Shown piece by piece: positions 25,755 through 33,026 of a stretch of DNA of 58,573 nt. Both the position numbers and the translations under genes were made by a program. This stretch comes from a virus, in the IMG/VR virus record IMGVR_UViG_3300031857_000201, positions 1-58,573 of that record; one strand, written 5' to 3'. How positions within the stretch are numbered: position 1 is the first letter of the stretch; every line of letters starts with the position of its first letter. The notes beneath the pieces are model-generated. The model saw only the letters and a list, made by a program, of their open reading frames with translations. It had not been told where the DNA came from and did not search any database.

Positions 25755-27739
25755 ACAAAAGTTGTATATCGATGCGTTTTCCCGTTGATTTTGATCACTT
25801 TGCTGGGCTCACTTTCACCTTGAGCCTCCATTGCGCGACGAATATATTGCGTTTTAGCTTTAGCGTCGTAGCCCCAGCGTTCGCATAAAACAGATAGTTG
25901 CGCAGGAGTAAAAGCAGCTTCTCCGTTGCAATGCTCACGTGTCCAGTCAGCCAATTCTTTGGCAAAAGCTTCTAATGGAGACTTGCTTAGCTCAATCGCT
26001 TTCTGCTTATACGCCGTCATTGGCGCTGGAGCGTAGGGATCAAAATTACTAATATCACGACTCAAATACCAGTCAAGAACAGCTGAGAAGCCAGAGCCTT
26101 GGTTGGATCGAGCCCAGCGCATCATGGCACTAACACGTTCCAGAATATCTTGTTGACTGAAGGTAGGGCACTTATAAATAGCTTCTCGACGGCTACTGGC
26201 GCCCATATGAGTGATGTAGGGCTTATTGGATGTGAATACATAATTCACGTAATTCTTGACGGTGTATTGAGCGCCATATTTGTTGTTGATAAGAATCTCC
26301 TTGCCGGTAATGAGATTCTTTAATTTAGCGCTATGGTCATCGCGGTCTGAGCTTGGCTCATTGACCACCACAAAGATCTTTCCTTTCATGACGCCGTTGA
26401 AGTTGGAGAAAAGATCATCTGGCCCCAGCGTAGCAGCCGGAGAGTTTTCTCCCATACCAAGCATTTCAGCGATGAATTCAGGAATGGCTGATTTGCCCAT
26501 ACCTTCCATGTCATGAATGAACTGTGGCGTGGTGTTATTACGCCTCCATGGGTATTGAATGATATTGGCTACCCAATCATGCCAGTATTTGACAAACTCT
26601 GGCTCAGCCTGAAAGAAGTAATCACAAAAATCTAGATATGGGCTGGGGTCTCCAGGTATAGGCTCATGAGCCCAATCTTTAAATAGGTTATATTTCTTAT
26701 CCGGCGTAATCTGCAAACCTTGGAACTCCGGATACATACCTACCTGCTCTATTTTGCAGCAGCGTGGCCATTTTTTGTACTCATCCAAAAGCGCTATATC
26801 TTTGGTGGTAACGTTACCACGACTGCTAGTATTGACCTGAGTAAAGTATTGCTGCGCACTATCGATTTTGGCTTTGTTCCAATTAAGAATGAGCCCGTCC
26901 TTTAAGCGAATCACATCTCCATTGAAGAGAGCGTATTGAGTCTTGAACTCATAAAGCTTAGTTTCCATTGTATCAACACCATTCATCACCACCGATGTGG
27001 CAGTTAATACACTTGCAAGGCTACCATTGCTTAATAGGTGGTCGTCAATAGCATACTTAGAGCCCACGCCAGGGCCAAATTTGCCAACGCGGCAAAGGTG
27101 AACCACAGCCCCCAGGCCACGTAGAGTGACAGCCAACTTAGTTTCAGCCATGGCAACTTGTTCATTGGGCTCGCCATCTTCTTCTTTTCCGTCGTAATCA
27201 AAGACAATATAAACAGTTCGGTGTTTTTCTTGGAAGCTGGTTTTGCGCCTCCAAGCTATTTTCATCAGGTCGGCGTGTAGAGGCAGGCCAGATTTGTCAG
27301 TCCAACTGGTGACGCCTGCCAAGCCAATAGGCGCGTAGAGGCTGCCGTCAGCGGTAATTTGCTTCAGAATCTGATATGCTTTGAATTCCCCTTCGGTGAT
27401 GATGATGGGAATATCCACATCCTGAGCAATAGCTTTCCAATTGGCGCCAGGTGGGAAATAGATATGAGAACCTGAAGCTCTAGGCTGAGAGTATTTCATT
27501 TTGCTCTTGGGGAAGAGCAATCTGACTCGATTGAAGCCAGTTGGTTGGCCTGAGAAATCGTAATAAGGTAATTTGACGGACCATTCTTTGGTGTGGCCAA
27601 GAAGGTCGTATGTCTCATCAGGTGTCAGAAGTTCTAAGCCGAGAATCTTGCAATCGGTATCATCGAACTGTCTATCTGCTGTGAAGCTGGTATATAATTG
27701 CTCAGGTGATGTTGTTTGGGCGGCGAAACCGGATGACAT
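25667..27739 (-). CDS. Primase/helicase (DUF3854 Toprim-like + D5-like/DUF5906 helicase), 690 aa
   Basis: Residues about 90-250 form a Toprim-like primase domain of the DUF3854 type (PIIITEGEFKAYQIL with the catalytic glutamate, then VYIVFDYDGKEEDGEPNEQ). Residues about 390-560 look like the SF3/D5-type helicase of DUF5906: FIHDMEGMGKSAIPEF is the Walker A region (first position D instead of G/A), KIFVVVNEPSSDRDD the Walker B region and YVFTSNKPYITHMGASSRR the sensor/arginine part. The C-terminus is a winged-helix-like tail. It primes and unwinds DNA for the family-A polymerase encoded on the other arc. It is the first gene of the minus arc, and AGGGA precedes ATG 27739. Confidence 0.8.
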   Translation of the reverse strand: MSSGFAAQTTSPEQLYTSFTADRQFDDTDCKILGLELLTPDETYDLLGHTKEWSVKLPYYDFSGQPTGFNRVRLLFPKSKMKYSQPRASGSHIYFPPGANWKAIAQDVDIPIIITEGEFKAYQILKQITADGSLYAPIGLAGVTSWTDKSGLPLHADLMKIAWRRKTSFQEKHRTVYIVFDYDGKEEDGEPNEQVAMAETKLAVTLRGLGAVVHLCRVGKFGPGVGSKYAIDDHLLSNGSLASVLTATSVVMNGVDTMETKLYEFKTQYALFNGDVIRLKDGLILNWNKAKIDSAQQYFTQVNTSSRGNVTTKDIALLDEYKKWPRCCKIEQVGMYPEFQGLQITPDKKYNLFKDWAHEPIPGDPSPYLDFCDYFFQAEPEFVKYWHDWVANIIQYPWRRNNTTPQFIHDMEGMGKSAIPEFIAEMLGMGENSPAATLGPDDLFSNFNGVMKGKIFVVVNEPSSDRDDHSAKLKNLITGKEILINNKYGAQYTVKNYVNYVFTSNKPYITHMGASSRREAIYKCPTFSQQDILERVSAMMRWARSNQGSGFSAVLDWYLSRDISNFDPYAPAPMTAYKQKAIELSKSPLEAFAKELADWTREHCNGEAAFTPAQLSVLCERWGYDAKAKTQYIRRAMEAQGESEPSKVIKINGKTHRYTTFVVTQSKVTQRSWVDIVAITEKAILSELEG

Positions 27740-27763
27740 TCGTAATCCCTGTAGTGAAAGTGA

Positions 27764-27790
27764 GGCTCTCTATTGTGCAGATAGAGAGCC
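27764..27790 (+). terminator. Strong hairpin with T-tract in the divergent region
   Basis: A perfect 10-bp stem (GGCTCTCTAT at 27764-27773, ATAGAGAGCC at 27781-27790) has a 7-nt loop and is followed on the plus strand by TTATTTTTTAT. As an intrinsic terminator it would face rightward, although no rightward gene lies to its left. It may block antisense read-through, or form a 5'-leader hairpin on the leftward primase mRNA. Confidence 0.6.
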
Positions 27791-27892
27791 TTATTTTTTA
27801 TCATGACTGCGTAAATCGGATTTTGCTTGTTCAACAATCAGAAATTCGCAACCGCAGAGTGTAAGCGCCACCTTTCGGTAGCACCTGCCACT

Positions 27893-27939
27893 ATTATATT
27901 CACCATCCATTGTACATGGATGAAAAATGTATGTAATAT
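27893..27939. promoter_or_regulatory. Divergent promoter candidates with palindromic operator
   Basis: On the plus strand TTGTAC (27910-27915), an 18-bp spacer and TAATAT (27934-27939) form a sigma70-like promoter for the early genes. On the minus strand a perfect TATAAT reads from 27898 to 27893 and would serve the primase operon. Between them, overlapping the plus -35 box, is the palindrome CATCCAT-TGTAC-ATGGATG (27904-27922), a plausible operator for the XRE-like regulator encoded at 29307. Predicted by eye only. Confidence 0.45.
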
Positions 27940-27976
27940 TTTCTTTGTGTAATGTCTGACTGTTGAAAGGAGCTTT

Positions 27977-28102
27977 ATGTCCCAATTACTCTCTATCATA
28001 ATCATCTTATTCTGCGGTGCGATTGTAGCTGTTCTAGGTATCATAGGCGTGCTGTGGTTTATAGAAGCATTAGAAATACGCGACCCATGGGAGAACGACT
28101 GA
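27977..28102 (+). CDS. Single-pass membrane peptide (41 aa)
   Basis: TTGAAAGGAG lies 7 bp before the ATG. The peptide has a hydrophobic segment covering about residues 4-30 (LLSIIIILFCGAIVAVLG and on) and a short charged C-terminus (EIRDPWEND). Its stop overlaps the next ATG (TGATG). It is the first gene of the plus arc; early small membrane proteins often modulate the host, but no function can be assigned. Confidence 0.6.
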   Translation: MSQLLSIIIILFCGAIVAVLGIIGVLWFIEALEIRDPWEND

Positions 28103-28326
28103 TGACTAAAGAAGACATTATCCGCATGGCGCGGGAGGCTGGCTTTGAATCTCACGATGCCATCATCAATTACCCAAAAGAACTCCAACGCTTCGCAGCC
28201 TTAGTCGCAGCAGCCGAGCGTGAGGCGTGTGCGAAGGTATGCGAGAACTATCCCGATTCGATATATGTGTGGACTGATGTCAAAGCAAAGTTTGCTGACG
28301 CTATCCGCGCAAGGAGAAAACAATGA
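28102..28326 (+). CDS. Conserved small phage protein (74 aa)
   Basis: The start is ATG 28102 (MTKEDIIRMAREAGF), overlapping the previous stop. The sequence, with PKELQRFAALVAAAEREACAKVCE and a C-terminal DAIRAR, belongs to a very widespread family of short helical phage proteins of unknown function. The 'EREACAKVCE' helix recurs in shorter form in the protein at 29784. Confidence 0.65.
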   Translation: MTKEDIIRMAREAGFESHDAIINYPKELQRFAALVAAAEREACAKVCENYPDSIYVWTDVKAKFADAIRARRKQ

Positions 28327-28562
28327 AACCACAAACACTTAAGGTTGGCGATATCGTGGTGACGGATACGTTCGTCAATGCTACATTATGGCGAATCACT
28401 AAGATTCTTGATGGCGACGTTGTTGAGGTAGCTTTGGTCAAGTTTGAGGGTGATGAGCCTGTTGATGGCGTGTACCCTATACATGATTTCTTTCATCTCA
28501 ATACAAAACAAAAAGAGGAATACCGTGAGCGACTACAAGAATATAGAAGCAGAGCTGGTTGA
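28323..28562 (+). CDS. Hypothetical early protein (79 aa)
   Basis: The product has a compact beta pattern (LKVGDIVVTDTFV, ATLWRITKILDGDVVEVALV) resembling a small SH3-like or KOW-like barrel, then a charged helix (NTKQKEEYRERLQEYRSR). ATG overlaps the previous stop (ATGA). RBS AAGGAG is inside the preceding gene. No known function. Confidence 0.55.
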   Translation: MKPQTLKVGDIVVTDTFVNATLWRITKILDGDVVEVALVKFEGDEPVDGVYPIHDFFHLNTKQKEEYRERLQEYRSRAG

Positions 28563-28689
28563 GAAGCAAATACAAGACGCCGCCTCCATTTATCTTTTTG
28601 AAGGATGGTACTACCTTAGCGACTTGCAAAGAATGGTTGACGAGGCTCGTGAAGGTAAGCGAGTGGTGAAAGGAAATAGCAATGACTGA
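28525..28689 (+). CDS. Hypothetical early protein (54 aa, GTG start)
   Basis: I take GTG 28525 as start because AGAGGA precedes it by 6 bp; the upstream ATG of the same frame (28444) lacks a site and would overlap its neighbour heavily. The protein is helical and amphipathic (NIEAELVEKQIQDAASIYL, LQRMVDEAREGKRVV). Function unknown. Confidence 0.5.
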   Translation: MSDYKNIEAELVEKQIQDAASIYLFEGWYYLSDLQRMVDEAREGKRVVKGNSND

Positions 28690-28765
28690 CATCGTTTACT
28701 TCCTACTTGGCGTTGTCTTTGGTTGTCTTTTGATTTTTCTGCGCGGCTTTTTTGGCGCATGGTGA
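28682..28765 (+). CDS. Tiny membrane peptide (27 aa)
   Basis: ATG 28682 is preceded by GAAAGG. The peptide is nearly all hydrophobic (DIVYFLLGVVFGCLLIFLRG) with one arginine, a single transmembrane segment. Its end feeds the ribosome-binding site of the next gene. It is too short for confident calling but the spacing to both neighbours is coherent. Confidence 0.45.
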   Translation: MTDIVYFLLGVVFGCLLIFLRGFFGAW

Positions 28766-28775
28766 AGGAGCAGAA

Positions 28776-29126
28776 ATGACTGACAAACTACGAGAAGCGG
28801 CTCAGATGGCGCTGCATGCGCTTCAAGAAAGCAAACCTATTGATATTGACGACCCAGCGGCTTTTTACCGCAGCGCTCATGCAATCGAAGCCCTCCGCGC
28901 AGCACTAGCGAACGAATTCAATCCTGACTGGGATGCGATGGCTGTAATGGTTGAGGAACAGCAGCGCATGGCAAAGCGCATCGAGGAATTGGAATCGGCA
29001 GCGCAGCGTGAATGGCAAGGGCTAACGAATGAAGACAAGCGTGAAATTATCAATGAAACAGAATCCAAGGACAGGGGGTATATCATGGCTTTAGTCGAAG
29101 CCAAGCTAAAGGAGAAGAATACTTGA
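28776..29126 (+). CDS. Conserved helical early phage protein (116 aa)
   Basis: ATG 28776 (MTDKLREAAQMALHALQE) has AAGGAG upstream. The segment HAIEALRAALANEF and the following long coiled coil (QQRMAKRIEELESAAQREW) are found in many short phage proteins of unknown role. It overlaps the zinc-ribbon gene by 4 bp. Confidence 0.6.
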   Translation: MTDKLREAAQMALHALQESKPIDIDDPAAFYRSAHAIEALRAALANEFNPDWDAMAVMVEEQQRMAKRIEELESAAQREWQGLTNEDKREIINETESKDRGYIMALVEAKLKEKNT

Positions 29127-29326
29127 ATGACGTATACAAAATCAAAAGTGATCTTTATGGACGCAAATATTGCTCCAGCTGTCGCGTGCACCAAGAACAG
29201 GCCGGCGGTGAGTATAAGGCTACAAGATCTACAAGGCGTTGGGTATGTATGCATTGCATAAAACGTACACGTGAATCTGGCTTCTCAACAAAAAGGAAAA
29301 TAACACATGGTCACACCACGCAGTGA
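29123..29326 (+). CDS. Small zinc-ribbon protein (67 aa)
   Basis: Two CxxC pairs (CSSC near residue 17 and CMHC near residue 42) with basic residues around them form a probable zinc ribbon; the C-terminus is basic (KRTRESGFSTKRKITHGH). Such small early proteins may bind nucleic acid or host transcription proteins. ATG overlaps the preceding stop (ATGA), and the next start lies inside its end. Confidence 0.55.
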   Translation: MNDVYKIKSDLYGRKYCSSCRVHQEQAGGEYKATRSTRRWVCMHCIKRTRESGFSTKRKITHGHTTQ

Positions 29327-29558
29327 GTCATATGAATCTAACGAGCTCTTTGAATACCTCAAAAACAAATACAACTTACAAAGTGATTACGCTTTGGCTA
29401 AGTTCTTGGCAGCATCAGCGCCAACCATAAGTCGTATTAACAATGGCAGACGCGGCTTAACGCCAAAGATGATCCTTTACATTTATGACCGTACAAGTTT
29501 ACCAATCGAAGATATTCGCAACATGTTTAAAAAGAAGATTGCCAAGGATAAACTATGA
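29307..29558 (+). CDS. XRE/Cro-like helix-turn-helix regulator (83 aa)
   Basis: After an N-terminal helix, DYALAKFLAASAPTISRINNGRRGLTPKMILYIYDRT (shown for its order) has the helix-turn-helix pattern of Cro/CI-family DNA-binding proteins: the turn after AKFL and the recognition helix at TISRINNG. AAAAGGAAAA precedes the ATG. It is the only clear transcription factor in the genome and could act on the palindrome in the divergent promoter region. There is no CI-like cleavage domain and no integrase, so it need not indicate lysogeny. Confidence 0.65.
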   Translation: MVTPRSESYESNELFEYLKNKYNLQSDYALAKFLAASAPTISRINNGRRGLTPKMILYIYDRTSLPIEDIRNMFKKKIAKDKL

Positions 29559-29791
29559 AGCAGATGCATAAAGAATTAGCACGTGCTGTACTAGCTTATG
29601 ATGCCGCCATACAGCTTTGCGCGGATGACCCTGAAAAGATGGCAGCATTTCGCACTGCTCAAGGCGACGTATTAGATGATCTTTACTTCCGTATGCTTGA
29701 ATACGCCCGCTTCATACTCTCACAACCAGAGCCTACCAACAATCTACCCCCTAACGTCATACCTTGGAAAAAAGGAGAAGAAAATGACTGA
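29555..29791 (+). CDS. Hypothetical early protein (78 aa)
   Basis: The protein is helical (MHKELARAVLAYDAAIQLC, FRTAQGDVLDDLYFRMLEYARFIL) with a proline-rich tail. ATG overlaps the regulator's stop (ATGA). No known domain. Confidence 0.5.
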   Translation: MKQMHKELARAVLAYDAAIQLCADDPEKMAAFRTAQGDVLDDLYFRMLEYARFILSQPEPTNNLPPNVIPWKKGEEND

Positions 29792-30029
29792 GCTCAGCAA
29801 CTTTCAAAAGCAATTCTTGGCCAACTCAGGCCACGTACAAGTTTTTACGCAAAAAGAATTTGATGACGCCCTTACATTGGCCAAGGCTGAGATCATGACT
29901 GTTGCCATTGAGACCACAAAGCAGGCTATCTTTATAGAAAGAGAAGAATGCGCCAAGGTCGCAGAGGCTGAAGGGCAGCCAGATATTGCCGAGAAGATAA
30001 GGAATCGTATCCCTACGCAACGGCAATGA
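29784..30029 (+). CDS. Hypothetical early protein (81 aa)
   Basis: AAAGGAGAAG precedes ATG 29784, overlapping the end of the previous gene; the longer frame starting at 29676 is not needed. The second half (FIEREECAKVAEAEG, AEKIRNRIP) resembles the EREACAKV helix of the protein at 28102, indicating distant relationship. Last gene before a new promoter region. Confidence 0.5.
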   Translation: MTELSNFQKQFLANSGHVQVFTQKEFDDALTLAKAEIMTVAIETTKQAIFIEREECAKVAEAEGQPDIAEKIRNRIPTQRQ

Positions 30030-30083
30030 TACTTTTTGGCAACTATTTGTGCGCTTTTTTCGTAAATTTGTGCATTTTGCCTG

Positions 30084-30119
30084 TTTCCAAGACGAAAGAT
30101 TGGTGTAATATGCTCATGT
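30084..30119 (+). promoter_or_regulatory. Sigma70-like promoter for the DUF932 gene
   Basis: TTTCCA (30084-30089), a 16-bp spacer and TAATAT (30106-30111) are followed at once by GCTCATGTAGCACC. The same arrangement, including the 16-bp spacer and CAyGTrGCA box after the -10, is found at 31144 and 41654. It lies in the only gene-free stretch (127 bp) before 30157. Confidence 0.5.
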
Positions 30120-30156
30120 AGCACCCCACTTAACTGAACTTGGAAAGGAATACATC

Positions 30157-31116
30157 ATGGCTCACATGCTTGCAACCACTGCATCCGGCAAAGCCGCAAT
30201 GGCCTACGTTGGCGACACCCCTTGGCACGGCCTTGGTCAAAAGCTGACCGACAACGCACCTTTGGAAGTTTGGGCCGAGGAATCCGGTCTGGACTTCATG
30301 ATCCAATCTGCTGGCGTCCAGTTTCAAACGCCAAATACAGCATGGTCAAAGCAACAATTGCTTCCCTATGAAGGCAAGAAGGTTCTTTACCGCGCTGACT
30401 CCAACCTGCCACTTGGTCTGGTCTCAGATAAATACAACATTGTGCAGCCAATGGAAGTGCTGGAATTCTTCCGTGACATGATTGGCAGCATTGCGCATCT
30501 GGAAACTGCCGGTGTGCTTCGCAATGGTGCTCATTACTGGGCACTGGCTAAAATGGATGGCGAGTTCTCTGTGGCTGGCGACAAAGTGGCTCAATATCTC
30601 CTTATGGCTTCCAGTTGCGATGGCTCGCTAGCCACTCAGGCAAGGCTCACCTCGGTCCGCGTTGTATGCAATAACACTCTGCAAATTGCCGCTGGCTCAC
30701 GCAATGGCGACGTCGTCAAGGTTCGTCATAACTCAGTCTTTAACGCAGCTCATGTCAAAACTTCTCTTGGCGAGTTCAACCAAGCCTTCAAGGACTTCGA
30801 GGCCACCGCCAAGCTCCTGGCCAAGATTAAGATTGATTCCACTCAAGCAATGGGTGTCTTTACCAAGATTCTTGGCGGCGACGATAAGAAGCCAAGCCGC
30901 GCAGCAACTCGAGCACTGGCTCTCTTCGAAGGCGCAGGCATCGGTGCTGAGCTGGAATCTGCCAAAGGTACAGCCTGGGGCGCTCTCAACGCCGTCACGC
31001 AGTTGATGGATTGGGAAACGGCTCGTACACCGGATGCTAGAATGGCAAATGCCTGGTTTGGTGGCGGTGTTAATGTTAAGGCAAAAGCAGCAGAAGAATT
31101 GCTGACTCTTGCATAA
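30157..31116 (+). CDS. DUF932 protein (319 aa)
   Basis: The sequence is a clear DUF932 member: AYVGDTPWHGLGQKLTDNAPLEVWAEESGLDF (shown in two parts here: AYVGDTPWHGLG and WAEESGLDF), SDKYNIVQPMEVLEFFRDM, then RVVCNNTLQIA. The family, common in plasmids and phages, is often found beside recombination and replication genes; its biochemical function is unsettled. It has its own promoter candidate and a GAAAGGA site, and unusually C-rich, biased codons for this arc, suggesting strong early expression. Confidence 0.85.
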   Translation: MAHMLATTASGKAAMAYVGDTPWHGLGQKLTDNAPLEVWAEESGLDFMIQSAGVQFQTPNTAWSKQQLLPYEGKKVLYRADSNLPLGLVSDKYNIVQPMEVLEFFRDMIGSIAHLETAGVLRNGAHYWALAKMDGEFSVAGDKVAQYLLMASSCDGSLATQARLTSVRVVCNNTLQIAAGSRNGDVVKVRHNSVFNAAHVKTSLGEFNQAFKDFEATAKLLAKIKIDSTQAMGVFTKILGGDDKKPSRAATRALALFEGAGIGAELESAKGTAWGALNAVTQLMDWETARTPDARMANAWFGGGVNVKAKAAEELLTLA

Positions 31117-31121
31117 ATTTG

Positions 31122-31180
31122 TTTACTTTCCCTGGCGAAATGGTATTATGGCTCATGTGGCAAGCAACACCGCCACATGA
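31122..31180 (+). promoter_or_regulatory. Promoter candidate with 9-bp palindrome at the start of transcription
   Basis: TTTACT (31122-31127), 16 bp, then TATTAT (31144-31149) followed by GGCTCATGTGGC. A perfect 9-bp inverted repeat (TCATGTGGC at 31153-31161, GCCACATGA at 31172-31180, 10-nt loop) covers the predicted start site, so it could be an operator or a stabilising hairpin at the 5' end of the mRNA. Confidence 0.5.
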
Positions 31181-31207
31181 CCAAACTGATAATTGAAAGG
31201 AATGACC

Positions 31208-31612
31208 ATGAGACAGCTTGCAAGTAATGTACGCATCAACACCTCCGGCGACCCGTTCAAAGTCACGCACGATGTCGTGGTTGAGGTCCTCGAAAATGGC
31301 CAATGGGTTAAGCATGCTGGCTTCAACTCACTCTCCAATGACTATGCGTATACCTCAGCTAACGAGGCTGCTACGCGGTATATGACTCTCAATCCGGTTC
31401 TGCCTCCCGAGCGTGTGCATACCTTTGGCAAGATGGTTGGTGCCAACCTGGTCTATCGCCAATACGAGACTTTCATCTCCGATGGCGCCACTCTGTTCCC
31501 CCAACTGGCATACGTAGCCTACGAAAAAGGTGCTTGCGGCGATGATGTGCATGCCTACGGCGCCACTCCGGAAGAGGCTGTTGCCAATCTCCGCGAAATG
31601 ATCGAAGACTAA
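31208..31612 (+). CDS. Hypothetical protein (134 aa)
   Basis: ATG 31208 follows TTGAAAGG at the spacing shared by several plus-arc genes. The protein (RINTSGDPFKVTHDVVVEVLE, AYTSANEAATRYMTLNPVLPPERV, YGATPEEAVANLREMIED) looks like a small globular alpha/beta protein. It is flanked by its own promoter candidate and a strong terminator, making a one-gene transcription unit. Function unknown. Confidence 0.6.
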   Translation: MRQLASNVRINTSGDPFKVTHDVVVEVLENGQWVKHAGFNSLSNDYAYTSANEAATRYMTLNPVLPPERVHTFGKMVGANLVYRQYETFISDGATLFPQLAYVAYEKGACGDDVHAYGATPEEAVANLREMIED

Positions 31613-31615
31613 TCC

Positions 31616-31636
31616 AGGCCCTTCGGGGCCTTTTTT
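31616..31636 (+). terminator. Intrinsic terminator (GGCCC-TTCG-GGGCC-T6)
   Basis: A GGCCC/GGGCC stem, extended by an A-T pair, has a stable TTCG tetraloop and is followed by six T residues, 3 bp after the stop of the preceding gene. This is a textbook Rho-independent terminator for the rightward transcript. Confidence 0.9.
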
Positions 31637-31656
31637 GACTATTGAAAGGAACTACC

Positions 31657-31878
31657 ATGGATACCAATCGCACCTTCACTCTGGCCCAACTGGATGCTCT
31701 GTGCCATGCCCTTGATGACTACCTGGCCCTTACTGTCGATGAGCACTTTGCATTGCATAACACTATGACAACTGAGTTCAAATCAATTCGTGACCGGTTG
31801 ATGGCCAACTATACTCCTATCGAAGCTCGGATCTATGCCATGAAAGTTATGCAGCAAATTCCTATTACAACCGAGTAA
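31657..31878 (+). CDS. Hypothetical small helical protein (73 aa)
   Basis: ATG 31657 is 15 nt after the T of a TTGAAAGGA module. The product is helical (LAQLDALCHALDDYLALT, FKSIRDRLMANYTPIEARIYAMKVM). It lies directly after the terminator; read-through or an unseen promoter must supply its transcript. Function unknown. Confidence 0.55.
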   Translation: MDTNRTFTLAQLDALCHALDDYLALTVDEHFALHNTMTTEFKSIRDRLMANYTPIEARIYAMKVMQQIPITTE

Positions 31879-31942
31879 TATGGTGTATATTTGTTCTGTT
31901 GTCCACTCGTCCACTCGTTGTTGATTATTGAAAGGTAGTCAT

Positions 31943-32470
31943 ATGAATATCTTCTTTTTGCACCGCCTGGCTCCTGTTGCTGCAGCTATGCATTGCGACA
32001 AGCATGTTGGCAAAATGCTTATCGAATCCTGCCAACTCCTAGCCACAGCGCATCACGTCCATGGCAATGGCCATGCAGTATCCTACAAATCTACGCATGT
32101 CAACCATCCTAGCGCCATCTGGACTCGCCAGTCACGTTTGCATTATGACTACGTCGTTACTCTAGCCACCTACCTTGGCCGCGAATTCTTTGTACGTTAC
32201 GGCAAAAACCACAAATCACGCGACGTACTTGTTGCCGAGCTACTCAAAGCTCCACCTGCCATGTATGACATGCCTGCTACATGGTCCGACCCACCTCTAG
32301 CTATGCCTGACCAATACAAATCCAATGACGCTATCGAATCCTACCGTCGCTACTACGCTTCTAAGTCCGCAACCATGCCCATGCTTTATCACCGTGGTGA
32401 GCGACCCATGCCAATCTGGCTCAGTGACTATATCAACGAGCATCAGTCTACTGCCTTGGAGGCCGCATGA
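31943..32470 (+). CDS. Conserved phage protein of unknown function (175 aa)
   Basis: The opening HRLAPVAAAMHCDKHVGKMLIES, THVNHPSAIWTRQS, the FFVRYGKNHKS helix and DPPLAMPDQYK are a set of blocks found together in a widely distributed phage protein family; I recognise the family but know of no established activity. Several conserved His, Cys and Asp residues (MHCDKH) suggest a metal or catalytic site. TTGAAAGG precedes the start at the common spacing. It sits among nucleotide and DNA metabolism genes. Confidence 0.6.
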   Translation: MNIFFLHRLAPVAAAMHCDKHVGKMLIESCQLLATAHHVHGNGHAVSYKSTHVNHPSAIWTRQSRLHYDYVVTLATYLGREFFVRYGKNHKSRDVLVAELLKAPPAMYDMPATWSDPPLAMPDQYKSNDAIESYRRYYASKSATMPMLYHRGERPMPIWLSDYINEHQSTALEAA

Positions 32471-32628
32471 GTCTCTATCGTCTCGAATGCGTAATTCTTG
32501 TCCATGGTGATAGCCTTGATGACGCTGTGCAAGAATTTACTGAGCAATTAGATCTTTTAGGCACACAATTTGGCGCAATTGCTGACGTATACATTGCCAA
32601 TGCTGAAGGCATTGAGGAGCTAGAATGA
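32467..32628 (+). CDS. Small hypothetical protein (53 aa)
   Basis: The frame begins with an ATG that overlaps the previous stop (ATGA) and ends with TGA overlapping the next ATG, a perfectly coupled arrangement; GGAGG lies upstream. The peptide (LYRLECVILVHGDSLDDAV, TQFGAIADVYIANA) has a ferredoxin-like beta-alpha-beta pattern. Unknown function. Confidence 0.55.
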   Translation: MSLYRLECVILVHGDSLDDAVQEFTEQLDLLGTQFGAIADVYIANAEGIEELE

Positions 32629-33026
32629 CTACCTTTGAGCAAGTAGGTAAGTTCAGGAAAAAAATGGGCTTGCCAATATCAACCTTTCCTCATTTGCTTT
32701 CACCTGAAGAGTCGTCCTATTTTGTGCGATTCATCCTCGAGGAAATTTCTGAGTACATGAAAGCCTATGAAGAAAATTCTTTGGTTGATGCTGCTGACGC
32801 CATTGTCGATCTTGTGTATGTTGCTCTTGGTTGTGCTCATGCAATGGGCCTACCTTTTGATGATCTATTTGAAGTGGTACATGCGGCAAATATGAAAAAG
32901 CAACCGGCCGATGATTTCATACGCTCTACTCGAGGTCGCCAATACGATGTGGTCAAACCCATTGGCTGGACTGGCCCCGAAGGCGAGATGATTGCTATCC
33001 TCTCACAATACAAAGGTGGCGAATGA
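32625..33026 (+). CDS. MazG-like all-alpha NTP pyrophosphohydrolase (133 aa)
   Basis: The helix-forming metal motif is visible: E39-E40-x-x-E43 (LEEISEYM) followed by D58-x-x-x-D62 (DAIVDLVYVALG), then GLPFDDLFEVVHAANMKK, as in MazG/dUTPase-2/PRA-PH-type phage proteins. These hydrolyse (d)NTPs to NMPs and pyrophosphate. In this genome a dCTP-directed activity would supply dCMP to the dCMP-hydroxymethylase-like enzyme at 40873 and keep unmodified dCTP low (inference). The substrate cannot be told from sequence. Confidence 0.75.
   Translation: MTTFEQVGKFRKKMGLPISTFPHLLSPEESSYFVRFILEEISEYMKAYEENSLVDAADAIVDLVYVALGCAHAMGLPFDDLFEVVHAANMKKQPADDFIRSTRGRQYDVVKPIGWTGPEGEMIAILSQYKGGE

Noticed and set aside
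29307-29558. Lysogeny module
   Set aside because: The HTH protein stands alone; no integrase, excisionase, partition gene or CI-type repressor domain was found.
31901-31917. Tandem TCCACTCG repeat before the 31943 gene
   Set aside because: Only two copies of an 8-mer with no further pattern; too little to call a regulatory element.
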